Assembly (NCBI GenBank): GCA_034509925.1
Contig: CM067527.1
Location: 6,363,501 to 6,427,500, forward strand
Source: Hirudinaria manillensis
Taxonomy: Eukaryota; Annelida; Clitellata; Hirudinida; Hirudinidae
Direction of reading: 5' to 3'
Length of the DNA stretch: 64,000 nucleotides
Shown one piece after another: positions 39,011 through 52,394 of this stretch. The translations under genes and the position numbers were made by a program. The stretch's first letter is position 1. Every line of letters begins with the position of its first letter. A model generated the notes under the pieces. That model made no database searches. It had not been told where the DNA came from and saw nothing but the letters and a program-made list of their open reading frames with translations.

Positions 39011-42000
39011 TCAATCGGAGTTCGTTGACGAAAGAGCCGTACAAGAAGACGATAATACCGAAGAAGTCGGGGCGTTTGCTGCCGTGGATTCCCCCAGAGA
39101 CGAGGCGGGCGACCGAACTTCGACCCGAGTGGGAGGGGCTTCGGATGCGTTCACTGCGGTCACCCTTAAAGGTGCCAGGTTCTGGATTCTAACGATGGCC
39201 GTCCGAGGCCTGACGGAAAGAAAGGCGATCGAGTTGTCGTTATGGTTGCCGTCGGTGATCGGCGGTACTACGCCCGAGGCGAAGTTTCTCAGGTACTTTG
39301 AAAAGTCATTTGGGGTAGCCAACAGACGAAGAGCACCTGCCGTCGCACCCACTCCGGGAGGGGAGAGACTCGGTGGGGCGGAGACTTTAGAGGAAGTCCG
39401 AGTAGAGGGTCGGAGATTTCTTTCGGCAGAGGGGGTCTCGGACGATCGGTCGCCCATGCCGAGCAGGAAGTCGGAGATGATCGGTAGGGACCTCGATTCC
39501 ATCTCGAAGGGGACCTCGGAGTCGCCGGTCGGAGCGGGGGTCGAACCCTTGCAAGTCTCAGAGTGTCGCTTGAGATGGTGCTTCCAGAAGAAACTCTTGG
39601 AGCACCTGTTGCACTCGTAACGCTTGAGTTTGCTGTGGGTGCTGTCCACGTGGGTCTTGAGGTTCACCTGGTCGAAGAAGCCCTTTTTGCAGAACTCGCA
39701 CGCGTAGCGGAACTTGCCGGCATGCTGCTTCTTGTGCTTGAGATATCCAGAGCTGGGTGGAAAGGAGATCGGATTTTCAAAAATTGCAGGGAAAATGGAA
39801 ACTTTAAATAGTCAACATATCTCTTTAAGTAATTAGAAATCAAAACCTTCAGTGGTGATATTTTACAAAATGAAACAATGAAACAAGAATCAAACTGAAA
39901 AACACAACTACAAAGAACAATCAATGTCTTACTTTGAAAAGAGGTACTTGCCACAAGTCTCACATTTCTTGAAGGCTTCTGCTTTGTCCTTGGTCGAACT
40001 GCTGAGGGTGTGTTTAGTCAAGAGGTCGTAGGTCACAGTGGGAGCTCCATTCAGGTGAGGCTGATGGCTCAGGGAGCCGTCCATAGCGAGATATATCGGA
40101 CCCGTGGTCAGGTCCAGCGGTTGAGACTTTAGATTCAATGGCTCGCTGGTTACGGCTGTGAAATTAGACAACAAAATAATAGTGATTAACCAGGAGATTG
40201 AAGATGCACTTTTGAAGAATTTTATTATTAAAAATATTGCATTAAAGTTGCTTTTGAAGATGAACAAAGGAGGGACGGAGCAAAGAAAGACAGTATCAGC
40301 AACAAAACCTACCCGCGTTGAGACGAGCAGATTTGCAGACATGTCCGAGTTCAGAGGCGTACAACGAGCCACAAACTCCGCAGATGAATTTCTGAAATAA
40401 AAGGCAACGGAATAAGAAATTATACCCAAAATTAATACAATTTCATGAATACAAATCAGGCCAACATTAAAGAATATAAAATGTTTTTGTCTTGTTATTG
40501 CAATCACCTGCACATCTGCTTTTCTTTTAATTTCCCTCTTTTAATCATTAACATGAATAATTGACATGTTGGTAACAATAATATAAACTAAAAGTTATAA
40601 AGAAAAAATAAACAATAATGTCAACAACAAACCCTCTTATCCAAGCCCAGAGACAGGTCCTGAGGACCGGCCAGGTTAAGCGGTCCAACTTCCCCCAAAC
40701 GGTCCGAGGTGCTGCTCCAACATCCCACCTGGAGATCAGAAACCATGAGTATGTCGTTGGTGAAATTCTCCGTTCCGTCGCTGCCGCCCGATCTTTCCAG
40801 CTGAGTTCATAATAAACTTTAAACTAATAACATAATTGTATAAATAGTAAATAAATGATATTACAGATCTAATATTATAACAACATCAAATACGATTGCC
40901 ATTAGAGATAATAGTTTTTAAAGAGCTGGATCTCCAAAAGCTAGAGCTAAAAGTATTGCCAAAAAAAAGTAACTTTCAAAGTTAACTACTTTAGATGATG
41001 TAATTGATTTTGATTTTGTAATGATCATGAACTTTTTTAATCTAATGTAAATTTTCCTTCTATATTTTAAAATTTGTTTTAGAATGTTGTGTATATGTAA
41101 CTTTAGATAGATTTTCTATGTTAGAAATTGTTGTGAACACTTTCAAAGCACATTATTCTATTTTTATTTATTACTTGTTTCCAGCATAACCCAGGAGATG
41201 GACAAAGAATATTTTGTGAGGGGTTGTGAGATAAACATTTGCAACCGAACTAAAACCTTATGCATTTTAAGTTTAGCCACTTATTATGTTACCATTTTCA
41301 ACAGCCTTAACATAACTTAATGTTATACTGCATCATCACAATCATTTACATGGTAACAACGAACGGAAAATGGGGCTCATGGAATGCTAACTTCGTTCGT
41401 GTTCTTGAATCCCTGGTCCACGTAAGCTTCCCCAAGGAGGATGTTTGGCTGAAGAACGAGGTTGGCAGATGACACCTTTGCCTGTTTATTGATGATGTCA
41501 TCGAAGTCGAATAGGTTCGGAGGATTGTCATCAAACTGCTCTCCGAATCTCTCCAACCCCCCCGAAGATACGTCGGGCAGGGAGAGCGTGGAATAGTCGA
41601 GACTGCCTGATGATGATTGAAGTTAAGGTTGTGACCAAAAATTGCTTCAATATTTTTTACATGATTTCCACTCAGTGATTTGCTAAATGTTTTATGGTAA
41701 ATATACATACATGCAGTATAAATATAAATGTATTTGTAATCAATCATATCATTTAATGTACATTACTTCATTAAGCATATTTCAGAGTTATTATTATTAT
41801 TATTATAATGTCTGTCAGCTAACCTTTGAGTAGGTTGTCTTCCTCCAAATCTCCCTTCAACTTCTCATCTGTCGATCCCTTAGAAGAGTCATTAACCTCC
41901 ATGGCCAACATATCTTCAAAGGGCCCTTTGTCACAGTCATCTCTACCAAGGAATGGACCAAAAGCATAGCTCAGATTGTGCATGATGTCATCCTGACTGT

Positions 42001-42244
42001 TCAACTCAGGGGCAAACTGGGCACCAGAAAAACCCTGACTTTCTCGAAAGTCACGCCCCTCGCTTTCTTCCGTCGCAACCCTTTCCTTCATGTTGACCAG
42101 GACGACCTCCTTCTTTATGGTAATGGCAAGCAAGCCTTCAATTGTGAGGTTCACCTTTCCATCTGCAGCCCAAGACTTGCAGATGGATAGCACGGCCTCG
42201 AAAAGTTGGGACTTGAGTTTGTCGTTCGGATCCTCCTTTAGCAT
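39011..42244 (-). CDS. C2H2 zinc-finger protein, about 615 aa, 6 exons
   Basis: Exons are 42244-41824, 41606-41392, 40800-40633, 40391-40313, 40155-39933 and 39752-39011; all five junctions keep phase (1, 0, 0, 1, 2). A degenerate finger sits at 269-287 (CGVC then HVC). Three canonical fingers follow: C359-C362-H375-H379, C387-C390-H403-H408 and a C2HC type, C416-C419-H432-C436. The last exon codes the fingers and a long Ser/Pro/Thr-rich C-terminus. The N-terminal 210 residues are acidic and unlike any domain I recognise. It is probably a sequence-specific DNA-binding regulator in the nucleus. The start at 42244 directly follows an in-frame TAG and could also be an AG-acceptor boundary (GGAACAG before ATG), so an upstream exon is possible. 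Exons 1-2 could be a separate short gene, because exon 2 reads to a TGA at 41377 if not spliced; phase agreement favours one gene. Confidence 0.8.
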
Positions 42245-45203
42245 CTGTTCCTAGATGAGTAGTTTTTGAGTAGAACTGCTTGAGATCTAGACTGGGAAAT
42301 GTTCTCTCTTTCTGATGTAATGATGTTGCAGAAGTTTGATTGAAGAAAAGGATCTATTTTAAGAGATTTGCAAAGCCAGAAGAAGGGAAAATAATTTCTT
42401 TTGGTGAATGTGTTTATTATGTGTCAAAAGTGGTTAGATTTCGTTTGTTGAAACTATGCTTTGGGCATATTGATCTCACGCCCTTAAAAATGATGGTAAT
42501 GTTGTTTTATGGATGTTTTGAATATTCAGGCTGTAAATCCAATGAAATGTGAAGTTTGGCATTTAACTAAGACAGATCAGACAGATAGTCTTATCAAGTA
42601 TCAGTAAAATTTGTATGCCGTTTTAATTTAGTTCAAGTGCAAACATGAGCTAAAATTCATTAAGGCTTCTATTAATTTCATGAAAAAAATGGAGTTCGAG
42701 AAAATATTCTAAATAGTCACTTTCACACTATAATGTTCAGCGATTCATAAAATCGGAATTCATTCTGACATTCCAAGCAATAAGGAAACAATTACCTCTA
42801 CTCAGATGTATCCTAATTCGGCAAATAGCATATCGCTACGCAACCAAAACAATGGAGGAAAGTGATAATGGAGAAAATAATCTTTAAATGAATTTGAATC
42901 ATGAAAATTTGGAATCAAGTAATATCTGTGAATAAATTTAGTTACTTACTATTTACATTTCATTTAATAATATATGCTTATTTATGCTTGGTCACAAATT
43001 ACATAATTTGTGGTCACAAGCCATAACTCTTGGAATGGTTTAATAGAATCGCTTTATACTTTACAGTGACTTTTCCCCAGCTCCTTTATTTTAATTCCTT
43101 CCACCAATTTTGTTTTCTGTATGTTTGATTATCAAATGTTTAAAAATAGCCATATTCCAGAGTTCAATTTGTCTTATCATCATTTTGTATTTTTAGCAAT
43201 TTGGTAAACCTTTTGAGATTCGGGTTTATCTTTGCTTTTAAAAATTCTCCAGTTGGCGCATTTTAGGGCTGAAGGATTTTGTAGAACTCACAGGGTGGAT
43301 TAAATATTCACGAACTTATTTAGGTCAAGAGGCTTGGTCTAAGTTATTGCTCGCTTTTCATTTTTCTGCATTTGTAGTCTTGAGAAGCTTACCGGCCATT
43401 GAAATTGTACTGTCGCCCATGTGGATGGCCATGCTGCATGTTGCGACGGGCGGTTACGGTTATGGTCTTGTGTTCGATACCCGGGGTCGCCTCTGGCGTT
43501 CGGTTTAAAATCTAGGGCCCTTGAGTAGTAGGGTCAGGGTCCTCTCGGAGTAAAGACCGCCTTCTTGGATTAGGTTCTGAAAAGATTTTGTTTTAAATTT
43601 AAGGACCTCTTGAGGTAGGGCTTGGGTTAGGGAAAGTGGTGTTTTTGTAACTTTCTAAAATAATTTTATTTTATTTTACTTTGGAAATAATTTTTTTTAC
43701 AATAACTGTAAAAAACTTAAGCTCTTAAACCGAGCCTCCCGACCTGAATAGCAAGTTCATGAATTTGCCCTGTGGGTTCTGTGGATTTCTCCAGCCCCCT
43801 AGGGTAGGAATCATCAACCTATGGCACGCGTGATTTTCGTTGGAACGCGGAAGATGACAAAAATACTATCAGATATAAATAATCGGAGGCAGACAGATCA
43901 AAACGGCCTTGATTTTATAAATGAGGTTTTAATTTGTTTGTTTAACATTTGTATAATTGTGGTTTGTTTTTTTTTTATTCGTCCACATTTTAATGATATG
44001 AAACAAAACGCGAGACAACATAACAAAATCCTAAGAAAACCCATTCCGAGAATGCGACACACTTTATACCCCACCCCTTTACAAACCTTTTTCTTCTCTT
44101 TTTTCTTTTTCTATTTTAAATGTTAAAACGTTAAACAAGCTACAAACTTTTAACCTTATTTCTTAAGGGTTCCATCACCATTGAAAGGTCTTACATACAA
44201 CGATTGACTATTTCAGTAAATTATCTCAAATGATAAACATGGCTATCCAATTAAGTGACAAGTCAATTATATACTAAACATTTAAATTTAATAATTTGAT
44301 TTATTTACTTTTCAATTAACCCTCGCTCATCCTTTTAGGACAATGATCGCCATATTTGGTGCGCTTGTTGTCTGCATCCCGTGTTTTGGTCCGGTGTTTT
44401 TTCCCTTCGTAATTTTGGCAGAAATCGAGCGGTTAATCTTAATTTGATTATAAGTTCGAGCTAAGGTTCAACGAAATTTCGGAAAATCAGTTCAAATATT
44501 CGACTTGTAAGGTTTAATCCGATGAACAATAGAGATATTTTGAGTAAGTTTACTTTGAAGTGTTTTGACAATTTTTAATTGAACTTAATAGTATGTGCGG
44601 CTAAATAAGCTCACGCCTTGCAATTATATACAGCTTTACATATATAGAGAGGCACAGACTTTAGCCATGTTCAATTTTAGTCTAACTTTCACTTTTGCCT
44701 GACTTTTAAGTACCTTTGTGGGAGGGCATTTGAGTTTCAACTTGTTGAATATGCAACTTTGTTTTGTTGTATTTATTCTTTTTACACAACCTGAACAATT
44801 CTAAATTTAAATATTTGAATTGAATGAGGTTAGTGACCAAAAACTTAGTTTCAATTATTTACATTATCGACGTTTTTCTTTAATTTTTTTTTTTAAATGA
44901 AAGCATTTCATTATCATTGAGGGAGAACAGATTGTTGTGAGAGGCGAACTTGGATCAGCCAAGAGCTTATTATACATCTCATTAGCTTCTATCGAATTCA
45001 GTGCAGCCTAGTTAAGTGAGCAACGATAAGGTTTAAACATCACGTGTAGATTAGGTATCACTAGCTAAGATTTGATAGTTGTTTGCCGACATTTTTATTG
45101 AATTTTCTGCTAGAGTTATAGCGCAAATGTCAAGTTTGTGATTCGTCAAATGTGAATAAATACCTAATAATTCGCATTTCCATGCTGTTGCGATCCATTA
45201 GCC
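42245..45203. other. Intergenic between divergent genes, with transposon-like fragments
   Basis: This is the only divergent gene pair in the window, so it should contain both promoters (zinc finger to the left, glycosyltransferase to the right). I see no clear TATA box near either start. Near 43450-43490 there is a tRNA-like B-box (GTTCGATACC), and near 43800-43830 a segment resembling hAT transposon ends (CAACCTATGGCACGCG). Confidence 0.45.
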
Positions 45204-47813
45204 ATGGTCCAGTCCAGACTCCAGAACATCTTATTTTACCTCATGCCCATAGCCATCATCGTCGTATTCGTTCTGCACAGAGGACTGTACGAAAATTACA
45301 ATCTGCCACCCGAAGCTTTGGACTATGCCGACCTACATTTTGAGGAAAATCACTTCCTCGAGTCTAGCATCAGCGAGAATTGCCGACGAGAAGTCCGCAT
45401 CGCCGTTGGGGGTGGGATAAACTCGGGTCTGAAGACCGCCACAGACGAACCCAAAAGAAGAAAGTGGTTCAAGGTCTTTTCGACTTTCATGGAAACATTT
45501 TGTTCGACGGCATCGACGAATTTCTACTATGACTTTTACTTCGCCTACGATTTCAACGACACTTTCTTCAGGAGGAATGGTTTGCTGCTTCAGTTTGCAA
45601 ATACATTCGGCGAACTTACCAAGTCCTTCTGCTCCCATCTTCGCATGTCCCTTCATCTCGTTAAGTGCAAACATTCGCATAAACCAGCTTGGGCCCAGAA
45701 TGACGCTATGATGGAAGCCTATTTGGACGGAGTGGATTTTTTTTACAGGGTCAACGATGACACCGTATTTATGACTAAAGACTGGCCCGAAGCTTTCATT
45801 CAAAGACTCTCACAATTTCAACCTCCCAACATGGGTGTAGTTGGGCCCAACCATAGTGGTGGTGAGGTGACCATTCTAACGTACGATTTCGTGCACAGGA
45901 CACACGTCGACGTATTCGGCTTCTATTACCCACGACATTTTGCCGACTGGTATGCTGACACCTGGATAACCGAGGTGTACACTCCGACGAAGATAGAGAA
46001 GATTCGGAACGTAACCGTCAAGCATGCCATGTCGCTGGGGACGAGGTACAAACCGAGTCATCATTTGAGGAGGTTCTTGAATGACGAGGTCCTTCGATGC
46101 AAGGCAATTCTTGCCAAGTATGTCTGTTTTAAAGTATTTATTTATGTATCTGACCTGTTTGAATTGGGATCACTCAAGACACATGACTCATATTTCATGA
46201 AAAAAAACCATTTTAATCTTCAAACCGCCGGAACCAACAATATCTGGTTTCGTCGTGGTTTTCGCACCTATTTTCCTAGCAGGCGAGCCAATTTTAGGTT
46301 GAATGATGGTGGTGGCTTACAGACTTTGCGAAGACATTTGGATTCGATTTGATGGAAAAAATGATCCATCCAATTAGATGGTGAAAGGAGACTCGCAAAC
46401 GAGTTGAAATACCCAGTATATCTGTAGTGGTTGTGATGGAGAACCAGCTTTGAGCATATCCCCTTATTTCAAACGGTACCACATACTCAGACAACTGAGT
46501 TGCTTTTGCCGAAAATTAATTTTTTTTGTTTATTTCTTAATTATAAGTTTCCGTAGCAAACTGAGTCGAAAACATATGTGGCTGGGGTATTAACCTCCCT
46601 AGGTCTGCTAGATATGAGGTTGTTGAAGGGTTAAGATTTATTGCTGCTTTCCTTTTTCTTTAATAATAAAAGTTCGAATTTTTAATGAGTTGGTTCGAAT
46701 TACAGGATAACCCGCTCTTCAGTCGTTTATAGTCGCAAATGTGTATATTGCAGTCGGATGTTCAGGCTTTGCATTTGCATCAATAAAATCTATTTATTGA
46801 TCTCATTTATTATTTTGGATTATGATTGTTTTAGTGATTTGCTTATGAATGAATACATTTTGTTTAAGTAATGATGCTTTCTTGGCAGATTCGAATTATC
46901 CAGACTCCATCCGATTTTGAAAGACTCCAAGAAGGTCGTCTCCATGTCTTTGTATGGAAACACAAGCACTCTGAACATGGGGGCAATCAGGAATGCCCAG
47001 CTTTTCCCCGTTTACTTCCCAGGTTGGACCCTAAGGATCTACGCCTATCTCGGGAACTTGGAAAGCAATCCGAAACAAGGCAACGTAAAGACCTTGATCG
47101 ATGAGTTAATCGTACCTGAAAGAATCGTTAGCACGCTGAGAGGTTTGGGTGCCAAAATCTTTCCAATAGATCCGAGTAGAATTGCACTTAGGCCGGAAAT
47201 GTGGAGCTACAACGTTGTGGAAGACCCTGACGTTCAGTTCTTTTTCATTCGCAAGGCCGAGCATAGGATCAATCCTAGAGACTTTGAGGCAGTGAATGAT
47301 TTCATCCAGAGGTTCTTTCAATCAGAGGAGAAAACTTCTGGAATTGCTTTCCATTGCATGAGGGACAGATGGTCCCATAGCAACCTGTCCATCGTGCCAG
47401 GACTTTGGGGTGGCAGCAGCCGTGCCTTGGCCAAGATTTTTAGAAAAACTGGATTCATAAGAAATATCTCGGACCTGATAATCTCAAACGAGAATCTTTC
47501 AGAGGCTGAGATTTTGGATCGACTTCTCTGGAAAAAGCACAACAAACTCTTCCTTTGTCACGATAGCGTTTCTTGCCGTAAATGGATGCCAGTATCCGAA
47601 AGTTTTCCGAACGGCCCTTATATGTCACGGAAATACTGGGAGGTGCTGGGGGTTGAACACGACAGGTACGAGTTACCGACTGATTTTTCCAACCAGGACG
47701 GAATGGGAGCCGAGGGGCTCTGCGGTAACATGAGTTCACTCCAAAGCTTAATTAATAGCTCTACTACAACCCGAACAGTTACTAGGACACTTAATGTTAC
47801 GTCTCAAGGATGA
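45204..47813 (+). CDS. Two-domain type II membrane glycosyltransferase-like protein, 612 aa, 2 exons
   Basis: Exon 1 is 45204-46117 (Kozak GCCATGG, donor GTATGT) and exon 2 is 46889-47813 (acceptor CTTGGCAG); the junction is phase 2 and the frame is kept. A short N-terminus and a hydrophobic anchor (about 8-24) predict a Golgi type II protein. The first domain (about 60-305) holds YRVNDDTVF (181-189), a DDT-type nucleotide-sugar/metal motif, then VVGPNHSGGE and the ILTYDFVHRTHVDVFG segment, a GT-A-like fold. The second domain opens with VSMSLYGN, then GAIRNAQ, YFPGWTLRIY, PEMWSY, FHCMRD and GLWGG, the pattern of a family common in lophotrochozoans. The usual acidic RD-x-D-x-R motif reads FIRKAEHR, so this half may be inactive. 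Sugar donor and acceptor are unknown. Confidence 0.88.
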
Positions 47814-50800
47814 GCATTTAATATTAACCAATATCAGGTAATTAGTGATAATTACTGAGAATTAATTGGTTAGTATCTAATAACTGTTGCGTAATGATGT
47901 AAGAGTCGTTTGATTGCTTGGTTTTGTTTGTACTTAGCGCGAACACCTCATCTTTGAATCCTGAAGGAGCGTTTCTTTTTTTTTTTTTTTGCGTTATCTA
48001 TTTTTTTTCACATTATATTAATCTTTTCCATGTTATTATAATAATGACTCCAGTTGAATGAAACTGCTTTGTTTCTCCTTTTTCTGATGATGGCAGTTTA
48101 CATTCGTTTCAGATAATTAGAAAATCGGCGGAGGCGTTTGTGACCTAGGCCTGGTTATGAAATAGCAAATTTAAATATTAAAGATGTTGATTCGTAGACG
48201 CAAAAGGCTTATTTATTAGGCCGCTTAATTTATGAAACGAACAAGGAAATGATCAAGGGGACCCTACGTTATGGTGAGTCGAGTGAGATTCTGGGGGCGG
48301 CCAAAATTGCCAGGAGGTTAACAGACTGGGGACCCACGAAACAAATGACTCAAAAGTTTTGTTTACGTACGGTGGGGTTTGTGATGTTCGTAAACGAAGC
48401 TGACGGTAGGCATAGGTTAACATCAATGAAGTGTGAACAACTGGTGAAAACCAACCGAGCGTGGAAGCCATGATTCGAGAGCTGATGAAAGGAAGGTCCT
48501 ATGAATGAACGTTTAGAACGATTGATTCAGAAACTCCGGGAGGCGAATTTCTGTTATTAATTCCATTAAATTGCTCGGCTGATTGGTTTATTCAAGCGGT
48601 GTTGATACTGCTTACGTCCATGTCTAAATATTGTTATAACCCGGGGGTCCGCGAACTAACTAATGTGAGGTCATCGATTTATTAAAGGTATTCAGTTAAC
48701 ATAGCTCTAGGATTGAAAATCTGAGTTTGTCCGATGTCTTACTATCTTTATTTGCTTCCTTACATTATTGGGGAGGTTCAAGATCAAACACTAAATATTA
48801 ACTTATTAATTATAAATGAATTAATCGCAATATAATTTCATAATTATAGTAAATATAATTATTCTAATTATCTGCGTACAAGGTTACAACAACATTCTGC
48901 ACTTACAAAAATTTTAATCACCATAATTTTGCTTTGCAATGCTGATTGCACGATAACATCTAGGGCAGTCTCTCTTTAATAATAATAATAATAACTTGGT
49001 ATCCATTTTGTTGATAGAAGCTTACCGAGGCCAGCAAGAGAAGTTAGTTATTACGATGGGCAGGGTATTCTGGTTGGTAGTCATTCTTTTACATCTTTGG
49101 CTCGAACCCAAGTGATCTATAGTGACCATTAGGAAGAAAAAAATATTATTCTACTCCATATGATAATAATTCTGCTCCATGTAGTAATAATAATAATTCT
49201 TATTCAATTTGTAATTTTCCAAAATCCAGAATAGCATTAGAATTCTGCGAGTTTTTGAATCAGGTTCACGACCTTTTGGACCAAAGATTGACTTTCGTCA
49301 TTGATTTATAACATCGACAATCTTGTATTCCACAAAAGGATAATCCGCCTGATTTATTTCCTCCTGTAAGCCTGCATGTCTCTCTCTGGGAAATGCTCGT
49401 CCACACTTTGTAATAACAAAATAATTATTATTATGTAATATATAACTGTGTAATACATAATATTAATTAATTATGAATAATAATAATCGCTGGATAAAAA
49501 ATATATTAATAAATAATAACAATTAGTATATAATAATGACTGGTATAATAATTATAATTAATAAACGTAATTAATAATATAATAATAAACGTGTTATTAT
49601 AAATTTACAAAAATATAAAAATTGTGTGCAATCCTCTACGTTCGTGGATTTTTGTAATATTTCAATTTATCATCTTCGCCTGGTGGACGTTTTTTGATTG
49701 AATTTATGTGGAGCTTCGACTGGGGTCAAGGGGGACATTAACATAACTTACCCTGAGTCGTTATTTATTTTGCAAGATTTATTTATATTAAATTTATGGC
49801 TTTGAAATAAATTTTTTTTCAATTATTTTTCTGGACGTTCATGGGATTTTAAGCAATTCCTGGTAATTACTGTTGTTATTGTCTTGTAATATTGTTGTAA
49901 TTAATATCATTCTTATAGTCATAATATAATTCGTAATATATTTTTATAGAATTTTTATGACCTTATTTTAGTACGCCGGCATTGTCGGATCCTTTGCCAA
50001 GATTTCGGTACAATTTTTAACTCTTAAAGGAATAGTTTAACTACCAACCTGGGGTATCTAGGCCGTGTCCCACCCCCTCCAGTGGTGCACAAAATGTTTT
50101 TGCACGACTGGGAGTGATAGAAATATTTAATCTTTAAATTTAATTAATTAATTATTATTATTTAACGAACAATTGCCTCTTGGGCTTGGTTAAAAATTCA
50201 AGCCTACGGTTTATCACAGGTTTGGGATTCTATGTGTTCTCCCATAACACAGTTCCTCCCTTCTAGATCCGCCATTTTTCGATTGAATTTGGTCCATTTA
50301 GAAATTAATTATATTGAAGTGAATAAAATATGTTTTATGAACATTTTTATTTAAAAAATACGTTTTGTTTACTTGAAGATAAAATTGAAATGAGTTCAAA
50401 TGTTCTTTGTAGCTTTGATTCGAGTCACGAACGTTGGTTGTTATTTTTTTGGACTCGATAAAAAGTTATTTTCTGTCATATTCGTCAGAAAAACATTTGA
50501 AAAATCATCTATTAAAATAAACAAAAAACAACAAATAACCATGTTTTGCTGTTTCTCAGCTTTTAAAAAGAAATTTTGAAATGACAAATTTGGAAACAAG
50601 AATCAACTTGCGATGTTGTCAGTTTCAAAAGAATTTCTGTCTCATGTTAGCGGTCAAATAAATTTTAATTTCTTGAATAATTTTGGGATAATTAGAATCT
50701 TTGTTAAAGAAAGTTATAAAGACTAAAATATTATAAATTAATTAATTTAATGACCTTATTATTAATATTGACCTTATTATAACAATATTTATTAATTAAT

Positions 50801-51477
50801 TACTTATTTATTAAGTAAATATGAATAAAATGTTTTCGATCTCCTGCAAACCTGAAGGAGAGAGAATTTGCTTTCAAATTTATTGATCAGAACTTTGAAT
50901 GATGAACTGAGTGGATGAATAAATAAATAAATAATTTCGTACATTTTAATGATAATTGCGAATTTTATTCTAACAAAATTAAAGATAATTATTTAAAATT
51001 ATTTGAATTTATTACTTGGAATTATTTTCTTTCTTCATCTTTTAACTTTTAATAACGCAATTTGAATTTAATTAGACATCTTTTTAGATTAATTGCTGAA
51101 AATTGAGGTTATTAATTTCCAAATAATTCCGCAAAGTCTTATTGCAATCATGTACATATTAGACACAAATCGTTTGAAATTTAATTGATTTTAAATTACA
51201 GACATTTCTATTTCTTAAATTTTTATATTAAAGCAGGATTTTCTCTCGGAACTCTTTTGAATTTTTCCAACAATACCAACGTACTTAAATGAAAACTTGG
51301 ATCGAAATTTAAACCTTCCCATTGGAAAATGGAATCACTTTAAAGTCTCACGAAGAGGCTCAAGAACAAAAATTAATGAAACATTTTGCAAAAACAAGAA
51401 CAACAGGAATACATTCATTTAGTAATTGTAAAACCAAATATTCGTTTGTTTTCCAGTCCAGTTTGTAGTCAATCGGA

Positions 51478-51730
51478 GTTAGGGTTAAGCTTAGGGTTAG
51501 GGTTAAGATCAGGGTTAGGGTTAGGGTTAGCCAACCCCTGTTTTGTCTGGACAGATGTCTTTTTCCTGACAGTCAGTTTTTTTTTCTGCTTCCATCTGAA
51601 GCTTCTGCAGGGTTAGGGTTAGGGTTAAGGTCAGGGTTAGGGTTAGGATTAGCCAACCCCTGTTTTGTCTCGACAGATGTCTTTTTCATGACAGTCAATT
51701 TATTTCTGCTTCCGTCTGATGCTTCTGCAC
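51478..51730. repeat. Interstitial TTAGGG telomeric repeats inside a 122-bp tandem duplication
   Basis: Degenerate TTAGGG tracts at 51478-51530 and 51610-51652 are each followed by a near-identical spacer starting CCAACCCCTGTTTTGTCT (51531 and 51653), giving a 122-bp period with two copies. TTAGGG is the ancestral animal telomere repeat. A short AACCCTAACCCC piece also occurs at 53103-53115 in the opposite orientation. Confidence 0.93.
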
Positions 51731-52146
51731 TGCTCATAATTTGATCAGAGGTGACAAGAGTTCGGCAGTCAGTCGAAGTTCTGAGAAAGGTTCTAATTGC
51801 ATTTTAAATAATTTTACAACTTAAATAATTTGAAATTACATTTTAATTTTAAATCCTAAAATTATTTTCTTCCGCTCCAGAAGATTTTTTTAAAATACCT
51901 GCTTGACGTATTTGACTGCACTGGCCAGTCTTCGTCTTCGTTCGTCCTACTTGTTTATGCAAATGAGATTAATTTATGCATCGGAATAATCGTCATTAAC
52001 GTCGTCTTAATCAAGCTAATTAAGTATTTCCGTATTATGGCAGAACAAATGTTAATTCACGGATGGTTTGGTCCTAGTTCTTGTAAACTATCTTTAATTA
52101 TATATTATGATATATTATAATTTATAATTATGATTTAAAATTATAT

Positions 52147-52394
<248 letters not shown>

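Noticed and set aside
38817..39620. 267-codon plus-strand frame
   Set aside because: Antisense to the zinc-finger last exon; the codon bias of the true gene keeps this frame open.
45333..45803. 156-codon minus-strand frame
   Set aside because: Antisense to exon 1 of the glycosyltransferase.
48249..48473. 74-codon plus-strand frame and its minus counterpart
   Set aside because: Both strands are open over the same interval, and neither shows a signal peptide, domain or promoter.
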